NCBI GenBank assembly: GCA_973895155.1
Contig: OZ316899.1
Location: forward strand, 2,604,001 to 2,668,000
Direction of reading: 5' to 3'
Source: Marsupella aquatica
Taxonomy: Eukaryota > Marchantiophyta
DNA length: 64,000 bases
The notes below the pieces were generated by a model. The model was not told the DNA's origin and did no database searches. It was given only the letters and a program-made list of their open reading frames with translations. Position 1 is the stretch's first letter. The number at the start of each line of letters is the position of its first letter. Shown here one piece after another: positions 11,291 to 22,362 of the stretch. The translations under genes and the position numbers were made by a program.

Positions 11291-12693
11291 CCCTCTCGGT
11301 TACGGGGGCATAACTTTCTGTGTATTTGACCAAATCGGCTATAATTGACCTCGTTGGAAAGAGGAGCTCAAGCCACTTCCAACGTTGCTATCCACGCAGC
11401 AAATGGTTGAATAGAGAAATCGGGAGAGGAGGCGCAAGCTCACAAAAACCATGGAGGAGGGCCAAATCCGAAGTACATAGCCAATTCGAGATAGAAATAA
11501 AGTTGCGAGTTAGGGTTCAGTAGTTAGAGATAGTGGCGGCTTTGTTAGGGTTGGGACAGGGCTCCAGCAGTATAGTATCCACCCATTTGGGCTCAGTATG
11601 AGAGTATATAGAGCAGCCCCCCGGTAGAGGTAAGGGGGGGGGAACTTCAGTTGTGTGATCTCACGTAGACTGAGCAGCAGGGAGGAGCTCTGTGCAAGGA
11701 AGGTTGGGCTTGGAAGCTGTGTGTTGGGTAGAGCTTGGTTGTGCTATTAATCAGGGAGTAATCAGCCACGCTTCACAGCAATAGTTGGCCAGGTTTGCAA
11801 GCTGGATTGTGGCTCTTTCTAGTAGGCAACACAACTGGGTTCTTTTCCCCCGATACAGAGCCTTGGTGATAGGTGATGTGTTGGTGATTGTAAACTGTGG
11901 GGAGGATTTCAATGTGATTTGCAATGAGCACATTAGGAAGGCTGAGACACTGATTGAGGGGCAGCAGGAGGAGCATTTACAGTTCAGTCTGGCAAGGCTA
12001 CGTGATCCATGGGGAGTCCTGGCCTTTGTCTGGTAGAGAGCACTAAGGGATTTATGGCCAGAGCTGAGCTTGTAGGGCAAGCGTGAGGCCGGGCCTCATT
12101 GCAGTCTGGGATAGATCATCGTTAGGCCTGGTACCAGCTTTGAAGTCGAGTCAACTGTGCATGCATAACTTGACATTCTGAATTGGAGGTGTGAGATCTG
12201 TATGTGTCCCCAAGAATGAAGTGCAGTGAAGGAGGTTGAGTTCAGGATTGAGTTTGCAAGGCAAGTACGGGATTGGTTTGAGTCCAATCTGCCGTCACAA
12301 TCTGGAGTGAGCCGGGCTCAGGTTCAAGATTGAGCTTGCATGGCAAGCACGGGGCTTGCAGGGCAAGCACGTCGCAATCTGGAGGAGACAGCCTTCGGGC
12401 CTATTGTTCGGATCAGGTGTTCTTAGTGAACTATTGTGCACATCTTTGAATCTAACTGAGTTTTCCTCTCAGGCCTCATTTCTCTCATGGATGTGTGTCT
12501 GTGTGTGTGTGAGGCAATCTGAGTGTATGATGGGACTAGCATTGCCATTGAGAGGTGTACCAAATGCATTGAAGTGGGTTGGGTGAGAGCTATCACAGCT
12601 CTGATTGCTGAGAGTGGAATGGCAGAGTGGTGGGGCAATGGCTTAGAAGTCCCTAAGTCGGGAATCAGTCAGGAGTCACTGGTTTATGGGTAC
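11291..12693. other. Non-coding interior of the 10.3-12.7 kb element
   Basis: No coding signal. It contains several copies of phrases such as 'gcttgcagggcaagcacg' (12,330-12,370) and a GT-rich run near 12,495-12,512. This is consistent with decayed 3' untranslated element sequence. Confidence 0.4.
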
Positions 12694-13014
12694 ATTCCGG
12701 CGGCGGAATAGAAATATACCTATGATAGTAAGCATACATATAGACATATGCGCATCGTAGCGCTAGGCCCTGTGTGTACGGGCCCGATATGAAGACCCCT
12801 TCTCACCAGAACTATCATGAGCACATGATCTGATTCCCAACCTTGGTTCCTAGGGATTGAGCTTGGGTGATGTGTGACAGAGTCTTGCTATGATAGTCTG
12901 GTGTTAAGGGCATAAACTGGTGTTTACCGGCCTTCACAACATCCCTTCGTGATTCTCAGGTACAAGGAGATGGTTTTGGCACCCATAATGACGTTTTTGG
13001 TGTTAAGACCCATG

Positions 13015-14307
13015 TCAATCGCGTGACACAGGCCGAAGGTGGAAAAGATGGTACCCTCCATTGCAATTGTCACATAGCAGCATCTGGTTAGCATCATCAA
13101 TTTGCAAACACACTTTGCATGGGTAGTCCACAGGTGGAATCCAAGTAGAAGTCACAATGGTGGGATCCAGGTTAGGCAGATGACAAGGGGCGCAATTCTT
13201 GGCATTGTCAGCAATTGTGCGCCCATCTACCTCTTGTAACTCTAGCACTCTAGAGGGTCGAATAGCCTTAACCCTGAGGACAGTACGACTGGTAGAGGTG
13301 TCCAAGGCGTCATTAGCTTGCCGCTGCAAGTACGCAAAATCTCCCACATCAAACTTCCTGACCTTGGGCTGAAAAGTGCCCCCTCGTGTGTGTGCATAAC
13401 GCAGTGTGTCCCTATGTTGTGTAATGGCCAAATTCTCCATGGCCATGGGAATAACCCTCCTGAATAGGGCAGCTCTCTCAGAGATCACATCAGACCAAGT
13501 CACGGCTGAATCCAAGTCCACCACCTGAAGCATGTGAGCAGCAATAGCAGAAGGGGGAACTGGGTGACGACCAAACAACAAGAAGTAGGGAGAAAAGTTA
13601 GACAATGATGCATGTCTAGACATCCTATACCCCATAGCAATGTAGGGTAAGGCCAGGTCCCAATCCTCCTTGTTTTTGGCGAGGCAAATCTTCCAAAGAC
13701 CCTTCTTGCATGTCTGAACCATTTGCTCTGCCAAGCCATCTGCTTGTGGGTGATCTCGTGATGTCCGGCGATCATCAATGTGGGCCTGATCAAGCAGCTC
13801 CTGGAACTCTCCTCTGAACTCTGATCCCTGGTCAGTGAGACATTCTGCACAAGCTCCAAAGCGGCTAAGAACTTGTTGCAGGAATGCCTGGCTGGTGCTA
13901 CGGGAGGTCTTATCCGGCAATGCCACAAGTTCTATCCACTTGGAGAAATGCTCTATCATGATCATGATGTAGAGATTACCCCAAGACGTGAGGGGTAATT
14001 CTCCAGCCAAATCACATGACCAGCAATAAAATATGCCCTGAATAGGGAGTGGATGAAGTGTGGGTTGCCGAGATGTGAAAGAAGTCCTCACCCTATCACA
14101 CTGCTCACACCGGGCAATAACATCTCGAACCTGGCCATGCATGCCTCTCCAATGATAATGGGGGACCAAGAGGCTATAAGTCCTCTTAACACCAAAATGA
14201 CCAAGCTCATAATGTACCTTACGTATAAGACCAACACTCTCATGAATGGGTGGAACCACCACTTCCCTGTCTAGCAAGCAGCGCACAAGATGATCTCCCT
14301 TCCACAA
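13015..14307 (-). pseudogene. Ty3/gypsy integrase with C-terminal PHD finger
   Basis: A 430-codon frame holding the 3' part of the pol polyprotein. The zinc-binding HHCC module is present (HYELGH ... CEQC). The DDE core is intact: D in CDLAGEL, D in LTDQGSEFRGEF and E in ADGLAEQMVQTC. A C-terminal SH3-like tail region follows (KFDVGDFAYLQRQ). Residues about 398-425 read CKVC...MLLCDNCNGGYHLFHL, a PHD-finger start. The zinc ligand normally Cys after the His is His or lost here, and the frame stops at TGA before the last two ligands, so the finger is incomplete. A PHD at the end of pol would parallel the chromodomain of chromoviruses in steering integration; that is inference. Upstream (14,308-14,505) the linker to RNase H is frameshifted. 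Confidence 0.85.
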
Positions 14308-14505
14308 GTAACGCTTGGACCTTTGTTGAATTTGGTCTCTTTGAGCTGCAGTGACATGTGTGGGGTATTCCCCATGCTATAGAAATCTCATAGTGTCGCT
14401 GTCCTCCCATATTTCCACCACAGGTTGGCCAACAACGTAGCATGGCAGCAAAGCAAGATAGGTAGATGCATGAAATGTAGGCAGGATGGAACCCTGATCA
14501 AAATC

Positions 14506-15131
14506 CTATCGTGCATCTGAGGGATCATTAGAGGTAATCAAAGGGCTGCGGGACATAGTGTCAGCATTCTGATGTGTCACACCAGGCCTATGAATTACCT
14601 CAAAGTCATACTCTTGGAGGATGAGTGCCCAATGAGCAAGCTTGCCAGTAAGCTTGTCGTTAGTCATCAACCACTTCAAGGGCTGGTGGTTGGTGTAGAG
14701 AGTAAACCTGGTCCCATAGAGGTAGGGCCTGTAATGTATGACAGCCCACACAACAGCAAGACATTCACCCTCATAAGAAGAAGAATGACTCTCTGCCTGA
14801 TTGTTGCTCTTGGATGCATAGGCAATGACATACTCCTTACCTTCCTCATCATGTTGGCCCAGAATGGCACCAATCCCAAGGGCACTCCAATCTGTGTGTA
14901 GCACAAAGACCTTGCTGAAATCAGGTCTTCTCAGCACCGGGTATTCTGAGAGCTTCTCCTTCAAAGTGGCAAATGCTGCCTCAGCATCTGTATTCCATGT
15001 CCAAGTCACATTCTCTTTCAACAAAGAGTACAATGGGTGTGCAATGGTATTGAAATCTTTGATGTAGATCAGGTAGTAATTGCACAACCCAATAAAGCTC
15101 CTAAGAGTGTGAACATCAGTAGGAGTGGGCA
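14506..15131 (-). pseudogene. RNase H part of Ty3/gypsy pol
   Basis: This is the 3' continuation of the reverse transcriptase at 26.1-27.1 kb, cut by the 11-kb insertion at its first codons. It begins with the connection-domain phrase TDVHTLRSFIGLCNYY. The RNase H motifs are visible: D in LHTDWSALGIGAIL, E in YEGECLAVVWAV and the third position in TNHQPLKWL. That third position is normally Asp (TDHQPLKWL), so the catalytic Asp is replaced by Asn in this copy. The frame ends after a typical tether-to-integrase segment (HRPGVTHQNADTMSR). Confidence 0.88.
15124..15131 (+). repeat. Target site duplication, left (AGTGGGCA)
   Basis: The exact 8-mer AGTGGGCA flanks the 11-kb insertion here and at 26,134-26,141. 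It is derived from the retroelement coding sequence (TGCCCACT on the coding strand). Confidence 0.93.
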
Positions 15132-15153
15132 CCCTAGGCCCTCAGCTTACGTA
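15132..15153 (+). repeat. Left terminal inverted repeat
   Basis: CCCTAGGCCCTCAG and the next eight bases; pairs with 26,112-26,133 at 17 of 22 positions. Confidence 0.85.
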
Positions 15154-17371
15154 ATCCCGGAAACACGTGCGCCCGCTTGAAGGGTATTTTTTATCCATTT
15201 CCTTCTAATAATCATAATTCAATTGGAACCAACCAACCCGCAACTTTATACAAAAATGGGTTATAAGGAAGAAGGGTATTTCCAAAACAATGGCATATTA
15301 ACTCAGCCAAACGGGTCCGATAATGTATGTGACATGCGTCATTGTATAAGGGGTCCACATGGCAAGGTCTCATCGGAACACGTGGTAATGACTTATGTTT
15401 CCAAAGTTTGGGGTGTGCCTATCCTAAGGTATAAATAATAGTTTTTGGGGTTAGGGATCGAGGGGGGTAAGTTTAGTAGAGGTAAACGGGTTCAAGATGG
15501 GTTCAAGATGGGTTCAAGATATTTTTGGGGTTTTGACCACCCCATCAATCCCCTCCCATCCCCGCTAGAGAACCCCGTTTGAACCCTTGTTTGGAAGGGT
15601 TTAGGGTCGTTTAGGGTTTCTCATAGCCCACTTACGCTCTCGTTCATTCCCGTCGGGATTCCTGCCCTCGAGCCCACCTTTGATCCTGCCTTTGGTGCTT
15701 GCGTGGGTGCTTGTTGATTGCTCATGCCCCTTTGTCTGCCATAGCTACTGTCCCTTGTAGTGCCCCCGTTGTTGCCTTGTTGAAGCTTGTTGTTGTTGAG
15801 CTCCCAGTCAAGCTCCAACATTACTTGTTTGCCATCGCAATCGCCACTGTTGCGCAAACTGTACTCGGGGCAACAACGCACTTTGGTAAGCTTTCATTGG
15901 GGCTTTCGTTCTCTTTCTTGTACCTCTTCTTGCATCTTGCTTTCTTGATTTTTGCATCTGTTTGCCCTTCCATTTGCTTGAATGTGTGTTGCGATGCTAG
16001 GTTGCGCTGCCTCCCCAGCTGCCTCACAATCCAAGGAACTTAGAAGCCCGCTTAGAAGTCCATACTTGCATAGCTTGCCCAATAGGTTGGATCAAGAAGT
16101 AATGGAAACATTGATGTGTTTTGGGATGTTTTTACATGTGTGCCAGAGCTTGCTTGTCTTTGCTTAGCATAGCCAGTCGGGGAGCAAGTTGAGAGGTTTT
16201 GGTCCCAGCATTCTGCAGATAGAGCGAAAGGCGGAGCGGGGATCTAGGGCCGTGGGAGTTGAAGCGGGAGCAAGAGCAGAACCAGGAGCGGGACCAAGAG
16301 TTGAAGAAGAGAAGTGGACATTACACCCGCATTGGACACCCGACTTGACATTGGCCTTTCTTGCCTTTGGCAAACTCTAGGCTTGCTCCTAGTTCTTCCT
16401 TGCAGTCCGGCTTGCTCCTAGTTGTTCCTTGTGGCCCGGCTTGCGGCTCTTCAGCCCTTTGGTAAGCTTCTGATCCCAAATCCAAATCTTCATGACATTC
16501 CTTGTGCTAGTAAGAACTACATAAGTCGATGCCCTACTGTTCGGTCGATGTATGCTGACAGTCACGCTTATGATTCTTGAACTTATTTGTGAATGTGATC
16601 GGGAATCCATGAATGTGACATTATTGGCTTCTATAATCCAAGTGTGGGTCCCAGGATTTTGCGGAAGAAGTGGGGACAAGATCTAGCCATAAACTTCCAA
16701 AGTTTAAGCAAGACCAAGAAGCTAGCGGGGAAGCAAGTCCAGAAGGAAGACAAGTACCGGGGTAAAATCTTAACTTATCTTATTGCTTCTGCATTAGAAC
16801 ATTGTCTTCTAGAGCATTCACTTTCTGCTAGCAGTCGGGCCATTTGTCTAGCACAGCTGTTTTGGTTTACTAGACATGGACATGGACAATCATTGGTGAC
16901 ATACTGGAATTCCTGGCAGGGAGCTCAAAGACACCGCATACTTTGAAGGTCATCGGTTGCTGTATGGGTGGCGCTTCAGATTAATTGCCACCACCATCAA
17001 TTTGAGGTGGAGTTGTTTGCGAGTAAGACACTGATTATTGCTTTAGGGGAAATGTACTTGTAGTTGACAGGTTTTGGTTCTATGGTTTCATCACTTTTTG
17101 TGGCTGACATGTGTGCATATATTGCAGGTGGAGCCAGTGGAGTTATCTGTACAATTTGACAGATTTTGCCGGCTACATTGTTGGACGAGCACAGGGACGA
17201 GCACAATAAATGCCCCAATCATATTATCGCTGAAGTTCATCAATTTTATGAATGTATACCTGCAGGTTTGCATTTCTTGTTAGAGTGAAGCCCTAATGTC
17301 AATAATCCCTTTGCAGGGGAAGCTCTTTGAAGTTGTGCAATCTTCATTTTGTGGGGTCGGTGAGTCTGTAG
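15154..17371 (+). other. 5' region of the 11-kb transposon, no clear gene
   Basis: It contains three perfect 11-bp tandem units gggttcaagat (15,488-15,520). Frames up to 114 codons (15,699-16,043) and 100 codons (16,644-16,946) are open, but neither shows a domain. The stretch could hold the promoter and 5' exons of the element's genes; GT and AG sites abound and I cannot choose among them. Confidence 0.4.
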
Positions 17372-17833
17372 TTGGCAAAAATGGTAACTACCCCAAGCCA
17401 TTATGTAGGTCTCCTATATGAGAAGGCAGTCAGGTTGCGCACTAAGCTACAAGACTTAGGCATGATTAGAGGGAAAGACCCTCTTGCAATTTATTTTGGC
17501 TCTAACCGTCCAACTTTGCTCACGCAACGTTCAGCCTGGGCAGATGTTTTGGAGCCAACTTCTATGATGTTAGCGTGTACTAGGGATGGCACCGAGTACA
17601 CCATTTTTTCAGGTTGCATCCATCCTCTCGACAAGAGGTGTCCAACATGTGATGTCCAACAAGATGCAGATGTCAAAGTGTGTGAGAATTTTCTTAGATT
17701 GCGCTCTTGGCACGTATGCCAACTTTGGAATAGTGACTCGGTTGTGTTAGGGTTAGTGGAGCGTGTTCCGCCACGAGTGTGTCTAGCCAAGTCACTGGTG
17801 GAATGTCAATGTGGAAACAGAGTAGTTGATTAG
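17372..17833 (+). CDS. Unrecognised Cys-rich protein of the 11-kb transposon
   Basis: A 153-codon frame starting MAKMVTTPSHYVG. Paired cysteines are conserved in style (CPTC near residue 90, and the final CQCG), suggesting a zinc-binding fold. I do not recognise it. The regular codon pattern and ATG start make it more likely real than chance, and it may be one exon of a longer gene. Its position upstream of the transposase-like gene, on the same strand, suggests an accessory protein of the element. Confidence 0.4.
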   Translation: MAKMVTTPSHYVGLLYEKAVRLRTKLQDLGMIRGKDPLAIYFGSNRPTLLTQRSAWADVLEPTSMMLACTRDGTEYTIFSGCIHPLDKRCPTCDVQQDADVKVCENFLRLRSWHVCQLWNSDSVVLGLVERVPPRVCLAKSLVECQCGNRVVD

Positions 17834-18975
17834 GTATGTGCAGGTTTTTGTCTAGCGATTGTGGTAGAATTTTGTACTCAGCCTCATGGATAGGCAATTT
17901 TGTATGAAGCGTTGTGATTCTTGCACATGCTTCTAAGTTTTGTTTAAATATCTCAACAACATATAAGTCTGTACATGGCAGCATTGATGAAAATGCTCTG
18001 AGTTTCTCAAATCTAGAAACGATGATGATCAATCCACATACTTTCTGTTGAACAGAAGGTAGGGCACCGAATGCGCCCAATACAGATTGATATGCTTGTG
18101 GGCTGAATTGGACAGACATTTACAAACTGGGTATGATTGTCTTGCAATGGGGACTGTCCACAACCATATGCACTTGAAGAATGACGATAACAATATACCA
18201 GGTGGATGCTCAGATTTCTTAACGGCAGTGCTTGTGGTCATTGTTGCAAAGGGGGGTGCACAGGTAATTAATTCTCATTTAATTCCATTTGTCATTCACG
18301 CATCGTCTTTTTGTTCTAGATGCAGGACTCGTTTGCACGGCCAATCAAATTCAAGGAGACCATTGGGGAAGTGACGTCCCTAGTGGAGAATGCTAGAATT
18401 CATCGCCAGCAGTCTAGCGCTCCTTGGAGGAGAGCGCAGGTTGCCTGTGAGGGGGGGCCTTGGACTTTGCACCCAATGGCATGAGAGAATAGAGCCGAGT
18501 CCATCAGGGTTTGGGTGATCCGGGCTTTTTACTTGGTTCTGCTGGTGTTGTCGAGTCAGGAACAAGTCAGTCTAGAAGAAACAAGTCAATCACACGCCAC
18601 AATACAATCTTGGAGGAGAGAGATTGGAGTGATGGGCCTAGCCCCGACTGCACATGGACCAAGCACGTTTTTGGCACAAGCTTATTGGGACAAGCTTTGT
18701 TGGGACAAGCTTTTATGGCCATGTGCAGATCCCATACTTTCTTGTGCTTACGCAGAATCTGGAGTCTTTGCATGCAAAGGGTAAGTCCCTTCCCACCCAA
18801 AAGGAGAAAGCTGTAAGGATCTTACACAAGCCAACCCCACAAGAAATGGCCGGGATGGGGCAAGGCCCTCGTGGGATTGGTCCAATGGATGCGGTCTCCA
18901 GGAGTGTTAATTTAGGTCTGTTTTGCTACAATCAATTCTAATCTTCCTTTCGAGTTTGTTGGGTAAGCAAAAACC

Positions 18976-19557
18976 ATGAATTCAGACAGATCCAACCACT
19001 TCACGGACTTCAACTCACATGAGGAATTTTCCTGTTTTGAACAGGCAATGTTGGAGAACCACCAATATCTCCCATGGATAGAACCTCATCATTATGGCAA
19101 AGGAGCCCTCTTGGAAGAGCTGAGGAGGCTTGATTCCAACCTTGTTATGCATATCATTGGCATCATTTGTAAGCCATGGGACTTGAATTTATATCACTTT
19201 TTCCTTGATGAAGATGTGTGGATGATTTACATCCGCTGGGATCAATATCGTAGTTACAATAGAAGTATTATTTTACTCCTACTCAAGACAGGTGTCGTGA
19301 AGAAACTAATCCTTCACTGTTGTCATGTAGTTGATGACAATCCGTTGTATGAACCACACTTCTATGCATCCAATAGACAAGCAGCGTTTGATGAGATCCA
19401 GGATGTCATTGATGACCTCTTGGAACCTCTTGGCACTGAATTTTTTGTGGACACCGGTGGGAAATTGTATTCCTACCGGACGAGGCAAATGCCCCCGCCT
19501 GTCCTGTCTGTAGGTTTTTCCCTATCGTTTTTTACTGTGGTCTTTAGACCAGTTTAA
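18976..19557 (+). CDS. Unrecognised protein of the 11-kb transposon
   Basis: A 193-codon frame with balanced composition, predicted mixed helix/strand, and many aromatic and acidic residues (LDEDVWMIYIRWDQYRSYN). A donor-like GTAGGT lies near 19,510, so the last residues may be intron read-through. A further coding-looking block follows at about 19,640-19,784 (EVEFHWLFAYSHRVNHVPLW). I do not recognise the family. It is placed between the Cys-rich frame and the transposase-like gene, all on the plus strand. Confidence 0.4.
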   Translation: MNSDRSNHFTDFNSHEEFSCFEQAMLENHQYLPWIEPHHYGKGALLEELRRLDSNLVMHIIGIICKPWDLNLYHFFLDEDVWMIYIRWDQYRSYNRSIILLLLKTGVVKKLILHCCHVVDDNPLYEPHFYASNRQAAFDEIQDVIDDLLEPLGTEFFVDTGGKLYSYRTRQMPPPVLSVGFSLSFFTVVFRPV

Positions 19558-20116
19558 TGGCAAATGGGGAGGTGTGTATGTGCTGCACCCATGCCTGCTG
19601 TGACATTCCATCACGCAGATATTCTGTTGCAGTAGCTCATCCCGTTAGCGCGGAAGTTGAATTTCATTGGCTGTTTGCTTATTCTCATAGGGTGAATCAT
19701 GTACCCCTTTGGCCTCTCAGAAAGGTTGAAAGAAGGCAACCACACTATGAAGATACTGATTGGGAGAGTGATGGCAACAATTAGTGGAAACAAGACACTT
19801 TTTTGCGGATTTAGTCTTAGCCAGGGTATGTCAACCTGGGGTCATTCTTCACCAAACAAACATGAGTATGTTTGTTAGTAGTAAAAGTCACTTTTGGACT
19901 GCGAGGTCAAGGTATTGATGAAGGAGTCCTTTTTTTGTCAATCATGGAAGTCTTTGGAATGTTTATATATTGGGTACAGACTTGGTTACAAGTCCGTGGT
20001 GTATTGTTAGTATGTATATACTGGATGACAAGAGGTGGGTGGTGTTGATGGTTTTTTGTATTATGAAATCTTTGCAGGGCTATGAGTGGTGCTTAGGGAA
20101 TCAGAGGTGTTAGAGG

Positions 20117-21253
20117 ATGCCATCTGCCCAGATATTTGAAGTAGACACAATGTCTGGGGATCGAGTCCCTGTGTCATCTTATAGTTACAAGGATGGGGAA
20201 ACATTCACAGATGCTAGGAAGCAGTTGGGTACACTGTTTGATTATGACATCCAATTTATTGATGTCAGTCTTGTCTCTAGAATGCTAGAGAAATGGGAGA
20301 AGGTCAATCGGCTGGAAGATTGTGGCGGAAAGATCATTGTCATCTGCAAGACGATCACCAACGACCCACCAAATGATCCTGTCCGTAATGGACCTACTGG
20401 GGCGCCACAAGTTCTAGTGAGCAGCAATGCCTCTAATGGACCGACATGGCCAGAGAGTCAAGAATGGATTGATTCTCCCATCACTGAAGAACCTCAGATA
20501 CAGGTAGAACCTGACAACCTAGCCGGGATCCAGGAAGAAAAGGAAGAAAAGGAAGAACAGGAAGAACCACATGCTGTTGCGGCACCAGTGCAAGAGGCTA
20601 ACCCCCACATTAGGTTTGAGTCAGAATTAATGACAAAAGAGGTCAAAAGAATCTGGTTGTCAAAAGTGAAAAAATTGAAGAGTCACATGGAGTTCATTAA
20701 ATGTGGTCACCACAAATGAAGGGCCAGCACATGGGACAAAGACAACCAGGTCCGTGGGCAACTTGAATGTTTAGAGTGTGACACTCGTCAGGATGGGTGC
20801 TCCAAGGGATTGATGGATAGGACTACCATTAGTAATGCCTTCACCAACTACAAGAGCAAGCACAGTTTGCGTTCAGCAAAGCATGCATCTTGCATGGCAA
20901 AGAACAGGGGTGAGCAAGTTGACACTAAGGAGATTGCCAGGAGGGCTGAAACAAATACATTGACTGACAGAGCCACACTTGAGCAACATTTGAAACTTGT
21001 GGAGAAGGCCAATGAGTCACAAAGAGTCTTGGTTGGGCGGGAGACGTTTACAATCATAGGTGATCAAGAGATGGAGTCCTTGCAGCTTCCAAAATTCAAA
21101 ATTCTCTGCAACTTTTGTACAGACACTCTTACATTGGTCCCAAAACAACGCAATTTGGAATCCAACCTTCAAACCCATATTGACAGTGGTGGTCATGTTA
21201 CTTATGTGGCAAGAAGTCAAAAGCCTACAAGAGGCGATCCTGTATTGTCATGA
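20117..21253 (+). pseudogene. N-terminal part of the transposase-like protein, with zinc finger
   Basis: One continuous frame broken only by a TGA at 20,717. Residues 1-120 are globular. An acidic repeat (EEKEEKEEQEE) follows, and then basic segments. After the stop come a C..C pair (ECLEC) and, near 21,100-21,190, a finger of the form C-x2-C-x21-H-x5-H (CNFC ... HIDSGGH). An N-terminal zinc finger for DNA binding ahead of the catalytic core is the usual transposase order. The TGA sits where the flanking sequence continues in the same frame, so it is a point mutation or an unrecognised tiny intron. The reading frame is lost near 21,253. Confidence 0.6.
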
Positions 21254-21289
21254 CGATCGGGAAGACCCCGTACTGCAGATGGGAGGGAT

Positions 21290-22290
21290 GTGAAACAAAG
21301 GACAATCAACGGGTTTTTGACCCGAAGGTCGAATCCAAGTGCCTTGAGCAGTTCAGATAGAGGTACCATTGAACCCTTTTCATTGTTGTGTTGGGGACTA
21401 TGGCGTGATGTGGTCCAGGTTGGTGGTCAGACTAGGCCAATCAAGGGAATGTTATATGATCTCTTAAGAAATGGAGCAGCGTGGTCCACAGAGCCTGCTG
21501 TGAACCAAGAGGTCTTCTGTGTGGATAGTGGTAAGCTTTGTACCATCGTTGGTACATTTAGACATTCTGACTGTATGTAGGGTATGAGGGGCTTGGCTTT
21601 GAAGACTTGACTTGTGAGAAGTGTTTTAGCATTACCACAGAAGAGGACTTTAGAGCACGAGTGCATAGAGAGTTCAAGGCGCCTGAGAAAAGAGGGACAA
21701 GAGGGACTGGTAAGGGTCATCGGATAGGTTACTTAACAGTTCCTGAGCTGCACATTCAAGCTGGAACATACAAGAAACAGATCTTGACTATGCAGAGAAC
21801 AGAGAGAATGCTTTTACATAAAGTGCTAATGATGAAGAGTTGGGTCCCGAGTATCAGTGAAGTGTGTCTTCACTATCAAGAGCCAAATAAAATGATAGTA
21901 TTCAAGTTTTGCCAATCCATAGTTTTGGCACATAAAAATGGTGCATTCGGTGGAAGAGGTGCTCTATGGGATTTGTTATCAGACATAGCTTCTAACCTAA
22001 ACAAGAGCAAGGAGGGATATAGGTTTAAGCCAGGAACAAAGCTTTTGTGCCAGACACTATTCTTGCATGGTGGTCGGTGCGTTGTTGATTGCCTCACGAG
22101 TAATGGAATAGGCCCTAGTCTAAACACCCTGCAACGCGACAAGCAAGGTATGATAATATTTTGAGTTGGTGTCCATGCTGAGCAGTTCCAATTTATTGCT
22201 GAGGTGTACTCACAAATCAAAACTCGACTGAACATATCAGGGCCTATTCCCTGCTATTTGGCAGAGGACAAAACCTGTGTAAAGCGAACA
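21290..22290 (+). pseudogene. Middle part of the transposase-like protein
   Basis: It begins KQRTINGFLTRRSN and includes VPLSxLCWG-like spacing (EPFSLLCWGLWRDVV). A frameshift lies at about 21,577: the frame ending GTFRHSDC continues in another frame as GYEGLGFEDLTCEKC. The second block carries two cysteine pairs and a basic helical stretch and runs to 22,164. A third block (HAEQFQFIAEVYSQIKTRL onward) runs to about 22,288 after a possible GTATGA intron or indel. A GT..AG intron (from about 22,287 to 22,362, ending TTGCAGAG) can then join it in phase to the core at 22,363. Confidence 0.55.
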
Positions 22291-22362
22291 GTCAGGTGCT
22301 TTGTTCTTCCTTTCTCTCTTGGGTAATGAAGGTCTGCCATTCTGTCATTTGAAATTGCAGAG

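Larger units (their letters stand above)
10293..12709 (+). mobile_element. Non-coding relative of the GC-end element
   Basis: It begins with TGTGACGCCG followed by ATGG, as the plus-strand element at 40,737 does. It ends with a block homologous to that element's end: GGCTTAGAAGTCC, then the ATTCCGGCGGCGGAAT motif at 12,694-12,709. A purine-rich C/G block near 11,615 matches the one at about 44,020. No frame above 109 codons is open and no domain is visible, so this is a deleted or non-autonomous copy. Boundaries are approximate because no target duplication was found. Confidence 0.5.

Noticed and set aside
12750-12770. A further hairpin of the AGCGCT type (cgtagcgctagg)
   Set aside because: It is only a single AGCGCT half without the loop and second arm.
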